DNA of 64,000 bases from Luteimonas kalidii (GTDB lineage: Bacteria; Pseudomonadota; Gammaproteobacteria; Xanthomonadales; Xanthomonadaceae). Each line of letters opens with the position of its first letter. Position 1 is the stretch's first letter. Location of the stretch: the NCBI RefSeq assembly GCF_029887935.1, contig NZ_JARXRO010000020.1, positions 663,088-727,087 on the forward strand. The letters run 5' to 3'. Made by a program: the position numbers and the translations under genes. Below, piece by piece: positions 10,643-19,124 of this stretch. The notes beneath the pieces were generated by a model that ran no database searches, was not told where the DNA came from, and worked only from the letters and a program-made list of their open reading frames with translations.

Positions 10643-11367
10643 GCGCTGTGGCGTCCGTGCCCGACGCCCGTCCACTGGCGGGCCGGGTGGTGCTGGTGGT
10701 CGGGGCCCATGGCGGCCTCGGGCGCGCGCTGGCGCTGGCGTGCGCGCGGGCGGGCGCGACCCAAGTGCTGCTCGGGCGCAGCGCACGCAAGCTCGAGCGT
10801 GTGGCCGACGCAGTCGAACAGGCCGGTGGCGAGGCGCTGCTGTATCCGCTCGATCTCGAAGGCGCGACCCCTGACGACTACGCGGAACTCGCGACCCGGA
10901 TCGCCGGGCGCTTCGGGCGCCTGGACGGCGTGGTGCACTGCGCCGCCGATTTCCCCGGTCTGACGCCGCTCGAGCACGTGGATCCGGCCGTGTTCGCGCG
11001 CACCGTGCACGTGGGCCTGACGGCGCGCTGGTGGCTCAGCCAGGCCTGCCTGCCGCTGCTGCACAAGTCCGACGCGGGCCGGCTGGTGTTTCTGGTCGAT
11101 CCCGCGCCCGCCGCCGCGCCGGCGTACTGGGGTGGCTACGGCATCGTGCAGCCGGCACTGGATGCATTGGCGGCCACGCTCGAGGCCGAGACCGCGTCCT
11201 CGCCGCTGCGGGTGCAGGTGCTGCGACCGGGTCCGCTGCGCACGCCGCTGCGCGCGCGCGCCTACGCCGCCGACGACGACCGCCTGGCGCGTGACGCCGC
11301 CACGGCTGCGGCCGCCTGCGTCGCGCTTCTCGCGGCCGAACCCACGGCGATGCAAGCGGCGCCATGA
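10639..11367 (+). CDS. SDR family oxidoreductase (YciK-like)
   Basis: A 242-residue short-chain dehydrogenase/reductase. The Rossmann motif VGAHGGLGRALALA appears near residue 20 with a variant GxxGGxG pattern, and the NAG-equivalent reads HCAADF. The usual catalytic YxxxK is replaced: the segment AYWGGYGIVQPALDAL has Tyr but no Lys four residues later, so classic SDR catalysis is uncertain. This resembles YciK-type proteins. It begins at GTG 10639 inside the grxD stop (GTGA) and ends overlapping the MarC-like gene (ATGA), which implies translational coupling. Substrate unknown. Confidence 0.8.
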   Translation: MSAVASVPDARPLAGRVVLVVGAHGGLGRALALACARAGATQVLLGRSARKLERVADAVEQAGGEALLYPLDLEGATPDDYAELATRIAGRFGRLDGVVHCAADFPGLTPLEHVDPAVFARTVHVGLTARWWLSQACLPLLHKSDAGRLVFLVDPAPAAAPAYWGGYGIVQPALDALAATLEAETASSPLRVQVLRPGPLRTPLRARAYAADDDRLARDAATAAAACVALLAAEPTAMQAAP

Positions 11368-11960
11368 CCATTCTCTCGGCGGCCCTGCTGCTGTTCCTGA
11401 TCCTCGACCCGCTCGGCAACATCCCGGTGTTCCTGAGCATGCTGCGGCGGCTGGAGCCGGCGCGGCAGCGGATCGTGCTGGCGCGTGAGCTGCTCATCGC
11501 ACTCGCGGTGCTGATGCTGTTCCTGTGGGCCGGCAAGTACGCGCTCGAGGTGATGCACCTGCGCCAGGAGTCGGTGTCGATCGCCGGCGGCATCGTGCTG
11601 TTCCTGATCGGCATCCGCATGATCTTCCCGCCCCCCGAAGGCCTGATGGGCGAGATCCCGGGCGGCGAACCCTTCATCGTGCCGATGGCGATCCCGCTGG
11701 TGGCCGGTCCGTCGGGCATGGCCGCGGTGATGCTGATGGGCAGCCGCGAACCCGACCGCCTGCCGGACTGGAGCCTGGCGCTGTTCCTGGCCTGGGCGGC
11801 GACCGCCGCCATCCTGTTCTCGGCCACCTGGCTGTACCGTCTGCTGGGCGCGCGCGCCCTGACCGCGATCGAGCGCCTGATGGGCATGCTGCTGGTCGCG
11901 ATTTCGGTCCAGATGCTGCTCGACGGGCTGGCCAGCTACTTCGGACGCGGGCCCGCCTGA
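11364..11960 (+). CDS. MarC family integral membrane protein
   Basis: A 198-residue protein with about six membrane helices. It begins MTILSAALLLFLILDPLGNIPVFL; the DPLGNIP motif is diagnostic for the MarC/SNARE-like UPF0056 family. Further helices are LIALAVLMLFLWAGKYAL, ESVSIAGGIVLFLIGIRMIF, PFIVPMAIPLVAGPSGMAAVML and the C-terminal pair. The original link of MarC to multiple antibiotic resistance is no longer accepted, and transport function is unproven. Its ATG overlaps the SDR stop by four bases. A strong terminator follows. Confidence 0.9.
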   Translation: MTILSAALLLFLILDPLGNIPVFLSMLRRLEPARQRIVLARELLIALAVLMLFLWAGKYALEVMHLRQESVSIAGGIVLFLIGIRMIFPPPEGLMGEIPGGEPFIVPMAIPLVAGPSGMAAVMLMGSREPDRLPDWSLALFLAWAATAAILFSATWLYRLLGARALTAIERLMGMLLVAISVQMLLDGLASYFGRGPA

Positions 11961-12024
11961 GGCCTGTTGCGCTGCAGCAACAACGACTTGGCGACACTAT
12001 CTCGATCCGCCATCAAATCCAGTC

Positions 12025-12062
12025 CCGTCAAGCACTTCCGTGAATTTGACGGCTGTCTTTTT
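12025..12062 (+). terminator. Intrinsic terminator after the grxD-SDR-MarC operon
   Basis: Arms CCGTCAA (12025-12031) and TTGACGG (12046-12052), with a small inner CAC/GTG pairing, are followed by CTGTCTTTTT. Confidence 0.8.
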
Positions 12063-12078
12063 GCTGTCATGTGCAACC

Positions 12079-12103
12079 GTTAACGTGTTAACCTTAAGTT
12101 AAC
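12079..12103. promoter_or_regulatory. Triple GTTAAC block upstream of the Oar-like receptor
   Basis: Three copies of the palindrome GTTAAC occur at 12079-12084, 12087-12092 and 12098-12103, in an AT-rich island of an otherwise GC-rich region. This lies about 105 bp before the receptor start. It could hold the promoter or a repressor/activator site; the binding protein is unknown. Confidence 0.45.
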
Positions 12104-12206
12104 CGTTGTGCCCCCGTGCCCGCCGTCGCGCCGGGAGGGGGACCGCCCCGGATGGCGCGGCGCACCGGTTCCGCCACACACGACCACTGCCTCGAGGCCA
12201 CTCACC

Positions 12207-15200
12207 ATGACCCACCGCAACCGCGTCCGACTGTCCAAACTGTCGATCGGTCTGATCGCCGCGCTTGCCGCGGCACCCGTCTTCGCCCAGAGCACGTCCG
12301 CCGGCGTGGGCGGTCTCGTCACCGACAGCAGCGGGCAGCCGGTCGCCGGCGCCGAAGTCGTCATCACCCACGTCGAGTCGGGCACGGTCAGCCGCGCCAG
12401 CACCGACGAGAGCGGCCGCTACAACGCGCGCGGCCTGCGCGTGGGTGGTCCGTACGAAATCACGGTGACCAAGTCGGGCTCGGGCACCCGCACCGAGGAC
12501 AACGTCTACCTCAACCTCAACCAGGTCACGGCCGTGAACACCCAGCTGTCGGGTGACACGACCACGCTCGCCACCGTCGCCGTCACCGGCTCGCGCCTGC
12601 TCGACACGTTCAACCCGGACAACAAGGGCGTCGGCACCTCGGTCAGCGGCCGCCAGCTGGAAATCCTGCCGCAGAGCAGCCGCTCGCTCGACGACGTGGC
12701 GCGCCTCGACCCGCGCGTGTCGGTGACCGACCAGGCCAGCGGCGCGATCTCCGTGGCCGGCGTCAACAACCGCTACAACACCATCTCCGTCGACGGCCTG
12801 TCGCAGGGCGACCCCTTCGGCCTCAACAGCAACGGCATGCCCTACACCGGCAGCCCGATCTCGATCGACACGATCGAGGCCTACGACATCAAGGTCGCCG
12901 ACTACGACGTCACGGCCGACACCGTCGGCGCCACCGTCAACGCGGTCACCAAGTCGGGCACCAACGAGTTCCACGGCTCCGTGTACTACGTGTACAAGAA
13001 CGCCGAAGACATGGTCGGCAGCCGCGACGGCGAAGACTACAACCTGTTCGACACCGACCGCACGATGGGCTTCACCATCGGCGGCCCGATCGTGAAGGAC
13101 AAGCTGTTCTTCTTCGCCTCTTACGAGGAGCAGGAGATCACCGATTTCGGCGGCGCCTCCACGGCCGACGGCCTGACCAACGGGTTCGTGTCGCAGGAAG
13201 AGTTCGACGACGCGATCGCGGCCGCGACCGCCCTGGGCCTGCAGCCCGGCACCCGCGACTCGGGCGGCGTCAACCTCGACAACAAGCGCGCGCTGGTCAA
13301 GCTGGACTGGAACATCAGCGACTACCATCGCGCCAGCCTGACCTACCAGCAGACCGAGGAGTTCCGACCGTCGCCGTATGACGCGTTCTCCGACACGGTG
13401 GTGCTGTCCAGCCACTGGTACAACATCGACAACGTCACCAAGAACACCTCGCTGCAGCTGTTCAGCGACTGGACCGAGAACTTCTCGACCGAGGTCAAGC
13501 TCAGTCACCAGAAGTTCGACCAGGTCAACGGCAACCCGATCGACCAGCCGGAAGTCGAGATCGAAACCGCGAACGGCGGCTCGATCTTCATCGGCGAGGA
13601 CAACAACCGCCACGAGAACCAGATCAACACCGAGCGCTACACGCTCTCCGCGTTCGGTACGTACTACACCGAGAACCACACCATCAAGGGTGGCTTCGAG
13701 TACCTGCGCCACGACGTGTACAACCTGTATGGCCGCGACCTGCACGGCTCGTACGTGTTCGCCAGCGTCGACGACTTCGCCGCCGGCGACTACGACGTCT
13801 ACAACCTGCGCCGTCCGTCGGCCGGCTACACCGAGGCCGATACTGCGGCCGCGCTGGTCTACAGCCAGTTCAGCCCGTTCCTGCAGGACACCTGGGCGGT
13901 CACCGACCAGCTGTCGCTGACCTACGGACTGCGCGTGAACATCCCGCGCGCCGACAAGGCGCCGGTGCGCACGCCCGGCTTCGAGGAAGCCTTCGGCTTC
14001 CCGAACGACTACAAGCTCGGCTCGGACAACAAGGTGATCATGCCGCGTCTGTCGTTCAACTACAGCTTCGACACCGAGCGCTACTCGCAGCTGCGCGGCG
14101 GCGCCGGCGTGTTCCAGAGCATCCCGCCGTTCGTGTGGCTGGCCAACCCGTACCAGAACAATGGTGTGACGTCGCTCTCGTACCGCTCGTTCGACGCGGC
14201 CGACGCGCCGTTCAGCCCGGATCCGTACAACCAGAACGTCCCGGAAGGCGGCACGCCGACCTATCAGATCGACTCGATCGATCCGGACTTCAAGCTGCCG
14301 ACCGTCTACAAGTTCAGCCTCGGCTACGACACCGAACTGCCGTGGATGGGCCTGATCGGTACCGTAGAACTGCAGCAGATCCAGGCCAAGGACGCGGTGT
14401 TCTACCAGGCGCTGAACCTGGGCCCGGCGCAGGGCCTGCTCGCCGATGGTCGCCAGTACTTCTGGTGCGAGCTGGGCAGCACCAGCAGCAGCAACCGCAC
14501 CTGTGGCGCCAACCCCGACTTCACCACCAACTCCACGGTGATGGGTAACACCAACAAGGGTGCGGCCACCTCGGTCACGTTCGCGCTCAACAAGCCGCTG
14601 TCCGAGAACTGGTTCGGCAGCCTGAGCTACACCTTCACCGATGCCGACGAAGTCGCCTCGGACGGCAGCTCGCAGGCGTGGTCGAGCTACCAGTACGTCT
14701 CGCGCGTGAACCCGAACCAGGAGTTCGCCACCCGCGCCGGGCGCATGGTGCGCGACTCGATCAAGCTCAGCGTCGGCTGGGAGAAGGAGCTGTTCGGCAA
14801 CTACAAGACCAGCGTGTCGGCGTTCTACAACGGCCGTTCCGGCCTGCCGTACACCTGGACGGTCAACGGCGACACCAACGGCGACGGCATCTTCCAGGAT
14901 CCGGCGTACATCCCGTTCGTCAACGATCCGATCGTCAGCTACGGCGATGCCACGCCGGCGCAGATCGCGGCGTTCCACGAGTACATCGCCAGCAATCCGT
15001 ACCTGGCCTCGCGCCGCGGCAGCATCGCCAACCGCAACGGCGACCGCTACTCGTGGGTGAACCAGCTCGACGTCAGCCTGCAGCAGGAGCTGCCGGGCTT
15101 CTTCCAGGACCACAAGTCGATCATCCGGCTCGACATCTACAACTTCCTCAACCTGATCGACAGCGACTGGGGCGAGACGATGGGCGAGACCTTCTCCGAC

Positions 15201-15380
15201 AACACGCGCTATCTGGCGCGCCTGGAGGCGGTCAACGCCGACGGCAGCTACACCTACGACCTGGGCACGGAAGATCGCCCGACGTGGGAAACCCTGACCC
15301 CGTACGACGCCAGCGGCTCCTACCCGTCGCGCGTGGTGTCGCGCTGGTCGGCGATGCTGACGTTGCGTTACCAGTTCTGA
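12207..15380 (+). CDS. TonB-dependent receptor, Oar-like with carboxypeptidase regulatory-like domain
   Basis: A 1057-residue outer-membrane protein. A signal peptide ends at AAPVFAQ (about residue 29). It is followed by a carboxypeptidase regulatory-like (transthyretin-like) domain (VTDSSGQPVAGAEVVITH to GPYEITV), then a plug domain (about 130-260, SVDGLSQGDPFGL) and a large 22-strand-type barrel. The C-terminal residue is phenylalanine (LTLRYQF), as needed for BAM insertion. The Oar family is named for a Myxococcus protein and is linked to surface behaviour and protein or peptide transport; substrate here is unknown. Start ATG 12207 is chosen because the signal peptide begins there; the frame is open further upstream without sense. 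It is monocistronic, with its own terminator. Confidence 0.93.
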   Translation: MTHRNRVRLSKLSIGLIAALAAAPVFAQSTSAGVGGLVTDSSGQPVAGAEVVITHVESGTVSRASTDESGRYNARGLRVGGPYEITVTKSGSGTRTEDNVYLNLNQVTAVNTQLSGDTTTLATVAVTGSRLLDTFNPDNKGVGTSVSGRQLEILPQSSRSLDDVARLDPRVSVTDQASGAISVAGVNNRYNTISVDGLSQGDPFGLNSNGMPYTGSPISIDTIEAYDIKVADYDVTADTVGATVNAVTKSGTNEFHGSVYYVYKNAEDMVGSRDGEDYNLFDTDRTMGFTIGGPIVKDKLFFFASYEEQEITDFGGASTADGLTNGFVSQEEFDDAIAAATALGLQPGTRDSGGVNLDNKRALVKLDWNISDYHRASLTYQQTEEFRPSPYDAFSDTVVLSSHWYNIDNVTKNTSLQLFSDWTENFSTEVKLSHQKFDQVNGNPIDQPEVEIETANGGSIFIGEDNNRHENQINTERYTLSAFGTYYTENHTIKGGFEYLRHDVYNLYGRDLHGSYVFASVDDFAAGDYDVYNLRRPSAGYTEADTAAALVYSQFSPFLQDTWAVTDQLSLTYGLRVNIPRADKAPVRTPGFEEAFGFPNDYKLGSDNKVIMPRLSFNYSFDTERYSQLRGGAGVFQSIPPFVWLANPYQNNGVTSLSYRSFDAADAPFSPDPYNQNVPEGGTPTYQIDSIDPDFKLPTVYKFSLGYDTELPWMGLIGTVELQQIQAKDAVFYQALNLGPAQGLLADGRQYFWCELGSTSSSNRTCGANPDFTTNSTVMGNTNKGAATSVTFALNKPLSENWFGSLSYTFTDADEVASDGSSQAWSSYQYVSRVNPNQEFATRAGRMVRDSIKLSVGWEKELFGNYKTSVSAFYNGRSGLPYTWTVNGDTNGDGIFQDPAYIPFVNDPIVSYGDATPAQIAAFHEYIASNPYLASRRGSIANRNGDRYSWVNQLDVSLQQELPGFFQDHKSIIRLDIYNFLNLIDSDWGETMGETFSDNTRYLARLEAVNADGSYTYDLGTEDRPTWETLTPYDASGSYPSRVVSRWSAMLTLRYQF

Positions 15381-15404
15381 TCCAGGCGATCCATGCGGTA
15401 CAGG

Positions 15405-15430
15405 AACGGCCGGGGCGACCCGGCCGTTTC
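15405..15430 (+). terminator. Intrinsic terminator of the Oar-like receptor
   Basis: Perfect 10-bp stem AACGGCCGGG/CCCGGCCGTT with a GCGA loop (15405-15428), then TTC, 24 bp after the stop. Confidence 0.75.
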
Positions 15431-15451
15431 CGTTGCGGCGGCCGGCTGCGC

Positions 15452-15457
15452 TACAGT
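15452..15457 (+). promoter_or_regulatory. Candidate -10 element for ppnN
   Basis: TACAGT followed by CGCCG, 24 bp before the ppnN ATG, the same layout as other promoters in this window. Confidence 0.4.
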
Positions 15458-15480
15458 CGCCGCCTGACGAGGGAGGACGA

Positions 15481-16872
15481 ATGTCACAGCACGTGAGCGA
15501 GGCGGCGACGGCGCTGCCGGTGGTGAGTACCCGGATCTATCCGCGCGGCGCCCTGGACATCCTGTCGCGCGACGAGGTGGCGCGGCTCAAGGACGCGTCC
15601 GCCGGCGGCATGCACGACCTGCTGCGCCGCTGCGCCCTGGCGGTGCTGACCAGCGGCAGCGCGTCGGACGACCCGCGCGCGGCGCAGGAGCTGTATCCCT
15701 CGTTCGACATCCAGGTGCTGCAGCAGGATCGCGGGGTACGCATCGAACTGGTCAACGCGCCGGCGATGGCGTTCGTCGACGGCGAGCTCATCCGCGGCGT
15801 GGCCGAACTGCTGTTCGCGGTGGTGCGCGACCTTGCGTACACGGCGATCGAGCTGGGACCCGAGTACGCCGCGGACTTCGAGTCGTCCGCAGGCCTGACG
15901 GACGCCGTCTTCGGCCTGCTGCGCAATGCGCGCATCCTGCATCCGATCGAACCCAACCTCGTGGTGTGCTGGGGCGGCCACTCGATCGGGCGCGAGGAGT
16001 ACCAGTACACCAAGGACGTGGGCTACGAACTCGGCCTGCGCGGCCACGACATCTGCACCGGCTGCGGCCCGGGCGCGATGAAGGGTCCGATGAAGGGCGC
16101 CACGATCGCCCACGCCAAGCAGCGCCGGCGCCGCACGCGCTACATCGGTATCACCGAACCGGGGATCATCGCGGCCGAATCGCCGAACCCGATCGTCAAC
16201 CACCTGGTGATCATGCCGGACATCGAGAAGCGCCTGGAGGCGTTCGTCCGGCTCGGCCACGGCATCATCGTCTTCCCCGGCGGCGTCGGCACGGCGGAGG
16301 AGATCCTGTACCTGCTCGGCATCCTGCTGCGCGAGGAAAACGCCCAGCTGCCGTTCCCCTTCATCCTCACCGGCCCGACCGCGGCCGCGCCGTACTTCGA
16401 ACGCATCGACCAGTTCATCCGCCTGACCCTGGGCGAGGCCGCGGCGGCGCGCTACGAGATCATCGTCGCCGACCCGGAGAAGGTGGCCAAGCGCATGACC
16501 GCGGGCATCCGCAAGGTGCGCGAGCACCGCATCGCGCAGAAGGACTCGTTCTACTTCAACTGGGGCGTGGACATCCCGCTGCCCTACCAGCAGCCGTTCG
16601 TGCCCACCCACGAGGCCATGGCCGCGCTCGACCTGCGTCACGGCCGCCGGCCGCAGGACCTCGCCGCCGACCTGCGCCGGGCGTTCTCCGGCATCGTCGC
16701 CGGCAACGTCAAGGAAGAGGGCATGCGCCGGGTCGAGCAGTTCGGCCCGTTCCAGATCCGCGGCGACCAGGACATCATGCAGGCCCTGGACGCCCTGCTG
16801 CGCGCGTTCGTGGAGCAGCGCCGGATGAAGATCTCGGGGGAATACCGGCCCTGTTACCGGGTGATTGCCTGA
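15481..16872 (+). CDS. ppnN: Pyrimidine/purine nucleotide 5'-monophosphate nucleosidase (LOG family, PpnN/YgdH)
   Basis: A 463-residue protein whose length and layout match E. coli PpnN (YgdH), which hydrolyses nucleoside monophosphates to base and ribose 5-phosphate and is modulated by (p)ppGpp. The central LOG/Rossmann domain has the conserved GGHSIGREEY loop, GCGPGAMKGPMKGA, and the catalytic motif PGGVGTAEE (about residue 270). N- and C-terminal helical extensions are present, as in PpnN and unlike short LOG proteins of cytokinin type. Start ATG 15481 follows GAGGGAGGA. Convergent with the histidine kinase gene, only 15 bp apart. Confidence 0.92.
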   Translation: MSQHVSEAATALPVVSTRIYPRGALDILSRDEVARLKDASAGGMHDLLRRCALAVLTSGSASDDPRAAQELYPSFDIQVLQQDRGVRIELVNAPAMAFVDGELIRGVAELLFAVVRDLAYTAIELGPEYAADFESSAGLTDAVFGLLRNARILHPIEPNLVVCWGGHSIGREEYQYTKDVGYELGLRGHDICTGCGPGAMKGPMKGATIAHAKQRRRRTRYIGITEPGIIAAESPNPIVNHLVIMPDIEKRLEAFVRLGHGIIVFPGGVGTAEEILYLLGILLREENAQLPFPFILTGPTAAAPYFERIDQFIRLTLGEAAAARYEIIVADPEKVAKRMTAGIRKVREHRIAQKDSFYFNWGVDIPLPYQQPFVPTHEAMAALDLRHGRRPQDLAADLRRAFSGIVAGNVKEEGMRRVEQFGPFQIRGDQDIMQALDALLRAFVEQRRMKISGEYRPCYRVIA

Positions 16873-16887
16873 AGGCCGATCGCGCCG

Positions 16888-17916
16888 TCAGCGCAGCGGC
16901 AGGCGCAGCGTCGCCACGTGCTCGCCATCTTCGATGGCGGTCGCCACGCCGCCCTCTCCGTGGGTGAAGACCTGCAGTCGCGAGCGCACCGCGTTGAGCC
17001 CGATGCCGTGCCCCGTCGACAGCACGCCTTCGATCGCCACCGGGTTGCGGACCTCGATCGTGACCAGGTCCGGCGAACGGTGCAGCGCGATGGTGACCAC
17101 GCCGCCCGCGCGTGCGGGCTCGATCCCGTGCTTGATGGCGTTCTCCACCAGCGGCTGGATCGACAGCGGGGGAATGTCGATATCGCCCAGGCCGGGATCG
17201 TCCTCGGGCACGTCCCACCGCACCTGCAGGCGATCGCCGAAGCGCAGGCGTTCGATCTCGAGGTAACGCCGGGTCAGCGACAGCTCCTCGGCCAGCGACA
17301 CCCGCTCGCGGCCGGAAATCGCGGCGCGGAACAGGTCGGACAGGTCCAGCAGCAGCCGCTCGGTCGCCTCCGGACGCCCGTGCACCAGCGCGATCCCGGT
17401 ATTGAGCGCGTTGAACAGGAAGTGCGGCCGGATCCGCGCCTGCAGTGCGTCCAGTTCCGCCTGCTTGGCGCGGACCGCGAGCTGGCGGGCGCGCCACTGG
17501 GCCTGGAAGGCCGCGAAGGCCAGCATGCCCACCGTCAGCGCCATGAGGGTCATCTGCAGCGTGAACACGTTCCAGCCGGACGCTGGCACCAGGCCAAGCT
17601 GCGGCAGGAACAGGCGCGCCATGCCGGCGACCAGCCAGGTACTGAGCAGCAGCGACGCCAGGCCGCTCTGTGCGATGAGCGGTGGCGAGGCGCGCTGGAG
17701 CCAGGACCTGGCCAGATAGAGCAGGCTCAGCGACATCACGAACACCCACTGGATGGCGAACGACGCCATGCCGAAATAGGTCAGCCTGGCGCCCTGGACC
17801 CCCGGAGCGAGCGCCAGCAGGGCGGCCAGCGCCTCTCCGGCGAGCACGATCCAGAGCAGGGTCCGCGGCTGCCACAACAGGTCGAGCGGGCGCGGATCGC
17901 CGGGACGGTTGGGCAT
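16888..17916 (-). CDS. LytS/AlgZ-type membrane sensor histidine kinase, apparently orphan
   Basis: A 342-residue kinase. Four or so membrane helices fill residues 18-140 (LLWIVLAGEALAALLALA, FAIQWVFVMSLSLLYLA, SGLASLLLSTWLVAGMARLFL, FTLQMTLMALTVGMLAFAAF). The His_kinase domain (PF06580 type) follows with phospho-acceptor RPHFLFNALN (about residue 163), N-box PLVENAIKHGIE and G-box GHGIGLNAVRSRL. The start is placed at MPNRPGDP because earlier codons lie over the fimT upstream region. Such kinases normally pair with a LytTR response regulator next door; none is present here, as the downstream neighbour is ppnN. It is divergent from the minor-pilin operon. In Pseudomonas the related AlgZ (FimS)-AlgR pair controls the fimU-pilVWXY1Y2E operon, so a similar role is inferred. 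Confidence 0.88.
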   Translation of the reverse strand: MPNRPGDPRPLDLLWQPRTLLWIVLAGEALAALLALAPGVQGARLTYFGMASFAIQWVFVMSLSLLYLARSWLQRASPPLIAQSGLASLLLSTWLVAGMARLFLPQLGLVPASGWNVFTLQMTLMALTVGMLAFAAFQAQWRARQLAVRAKQAELDALQARIRPHFLFNALNTGIALVHGRPEATERLLLDLSDLFRAAISGRERVSLAEELSLTRRYLEIERLRFGDRLQVRWDVPEDDPGLGDIDIPPLSIQPLVENAIKHGIEPARAGGVVTIALHRSPDLVTIEVRNPVAIEGVLSTGHGIGLNAVRSRLQVFTHGEGGVATAIEDGEHVATLRLPLR

Positions 17917-18069
17917 GCGGCGCGGGCCTCGGGGCGTGACGGCGTTCCGGCTGCGGAACGGGATCGGCCCCGAGTGTAGCCATCCATGGCCCCGCTTGCG
18001 CCGTTCGTCCACCAGCGCTGGAACCGGCCGGGTGCGACCGCTAGGGTGTCCGGGCAACTGGGGAGTGGT

Positions 18070-18633
18070 ATGCCGATGATCCGTCCAACGCGCCCGTGCG
18101 CGCCCGCCAGGGCCTCCCGTCCGGGCGGCTTCACCCTGATCGAGCTGATGGTCACCGTGGCCGTGATCGGCATCCTGGCCGTGGTCGGCGTGCCGGCGAT
18201 GGCCGGCCTGGTCAACGCCAACCGCATCACCGCGGCCAACGAGAACCTGACCGCGGCGCTGCAGCTGGCGCGTGCGGAGGCGATCCGGCGCGGCGCCAGC
18301 GTCGAGGTGTGCGCGACGACGGACGGGGAGACCTGCGCCGACCAGGCAGACTGGAAGGAGTGGGTCGTGATCGGGCGCGACAACGCCGCGTCCGATGAGA
18401 CCGGAAGCGAAGTCATCGACGTTATCCGCTACGAGGCGCTTCCCGGAAACATGGAGTTGGTGGGGCCGGAAGAGGGGGTCGTTTTCCGCCCGTCCGGCCT
18501 GCTGGATGCGGAGCAGACCTTGACTGTCTGCCTGCCGACAAATTACCCGTCCCAGAACCAGCGCGTCGTGACCGTCATGCTCGGTGGCGGGGTGCGTTCA
18601 GACAAGGCGAGCGGTGGAGGAAGTTGTTCGTGA
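18070..18633 (+). CDS. fimT: Minor pilin FimT/FimU (GspH family)
   Basis: A 187-residue prepilin. The leader ends at glycine in RPGG before FTLIELMVTVAVIGIL, the prepilin peptidase (PilD) site, with Glu at mature position 5. The soluble part shows the GspH/FimT pattern (LTAALQLARAEAIRRG, then a beta-rich C-terminal domain with cysteine pairs). It would join the minor-pilin complex that primes type IV pilus assembly. Start ATG 18070 follows GGGGAG. First gene of fimT-pilV-pilW-pilX-pilY1-pilE; the stop overlaps the next start. Confidence 0.93.
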   Translation: MPMIRPTRPCAPARASRPGGFTLIELMVTVAVIGILAVVGVPAMAGLVNANRITAANENLTAALQLARAEAIRRGASVEVCATTDGETCADQADWKEWVVIGRDNAASDETGSEVIDVIRYEALPGNMELVGPEEGVVFRPSGLLDAEQTLTVCLPTNYPSQNQRVVTVMLGGGVRSDKASGGGSCS

Positions 18634-19124
18634 TCGCATATTCATCCAGACAGGCACGTCCATCGGCTGGAGGCCGCCTGCGGGCGCGCCGCGGCATGGA
18701 CGGCCTGAGCCTGATCGAGATCCTGGTCTCGGTCGTCATTCTCGGCATCGGGCTGCTTGGCGTCGCGGCGATGCAGTCGCTGGCGCTGCGCGGCGGCCAG
18801 AGTTCGCTCGAGGCCAGCCAGGTGGTCATGCAGAGCAACGCCATCATCGAGGCCATGCGTGCCAATCGTGCGGATGCCGCCGCTTACAACACTGCGGGCA
18901 TGGTCTGCGCCGCTGGCGCTGGCGGCACACTGGCCCAGAACGATCTGGCGAACTGGATCACGTCCTTGAAGGCGAACGTCAGTGGGCCGGCCGCCGGTGA
19001 CGACGTGACCACATGCGGCCAGATCACGGGCTGCCCCGACGCCTGCGAGGTCACCATTCGGTGGGATGATTCGCGCGCCGGCGGTGACGACGAGCGCGAA
19101 TTCGCCACGAGGACGCGCATATGA
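18630..19124 (+). CDS. pilV: Type IV pilus minor pilin PilV
   Basis: A 164-residue prepilin with cleavage before LSLIEILVSVVILGIGLLGVAAMQ; the G-L-L-G-V-A-A-M-Q continuation is typical of PilV. Glu5 is present. The C-terminal region carries several cysteines (TTCGQITGCPDACEV) likely to form disulfides. The start is taken as GTG 18630, which overlaps the fimT stop (GTGA); a TTG two codons earlier is possible. It ends in an ATGA overlap with pilW. Confidence 0.9.
   Translation: MIAYSSRQARPSAGGRLRARRGMDGLSLIEILVSVVILGIGLLGVAAMQSLALRGGQSSLEASQVVMQSNAIIEAMRANRADAAAYNTAGMVCAAGAGGTLAQNDLANWITSLKANVSGPAAGDDVTTCGQITGCPDACEVTIRWDDSRAGGDDEREFATRTRI

Noticed and set aside
12099-15113. 1004-codon minus-strand frame opposite the Oar-like receptor
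   Set aside because: Pure shadow: Val/Asp/Arg-rich, no recognisable motif, while the plus strand encodes a full receptor.
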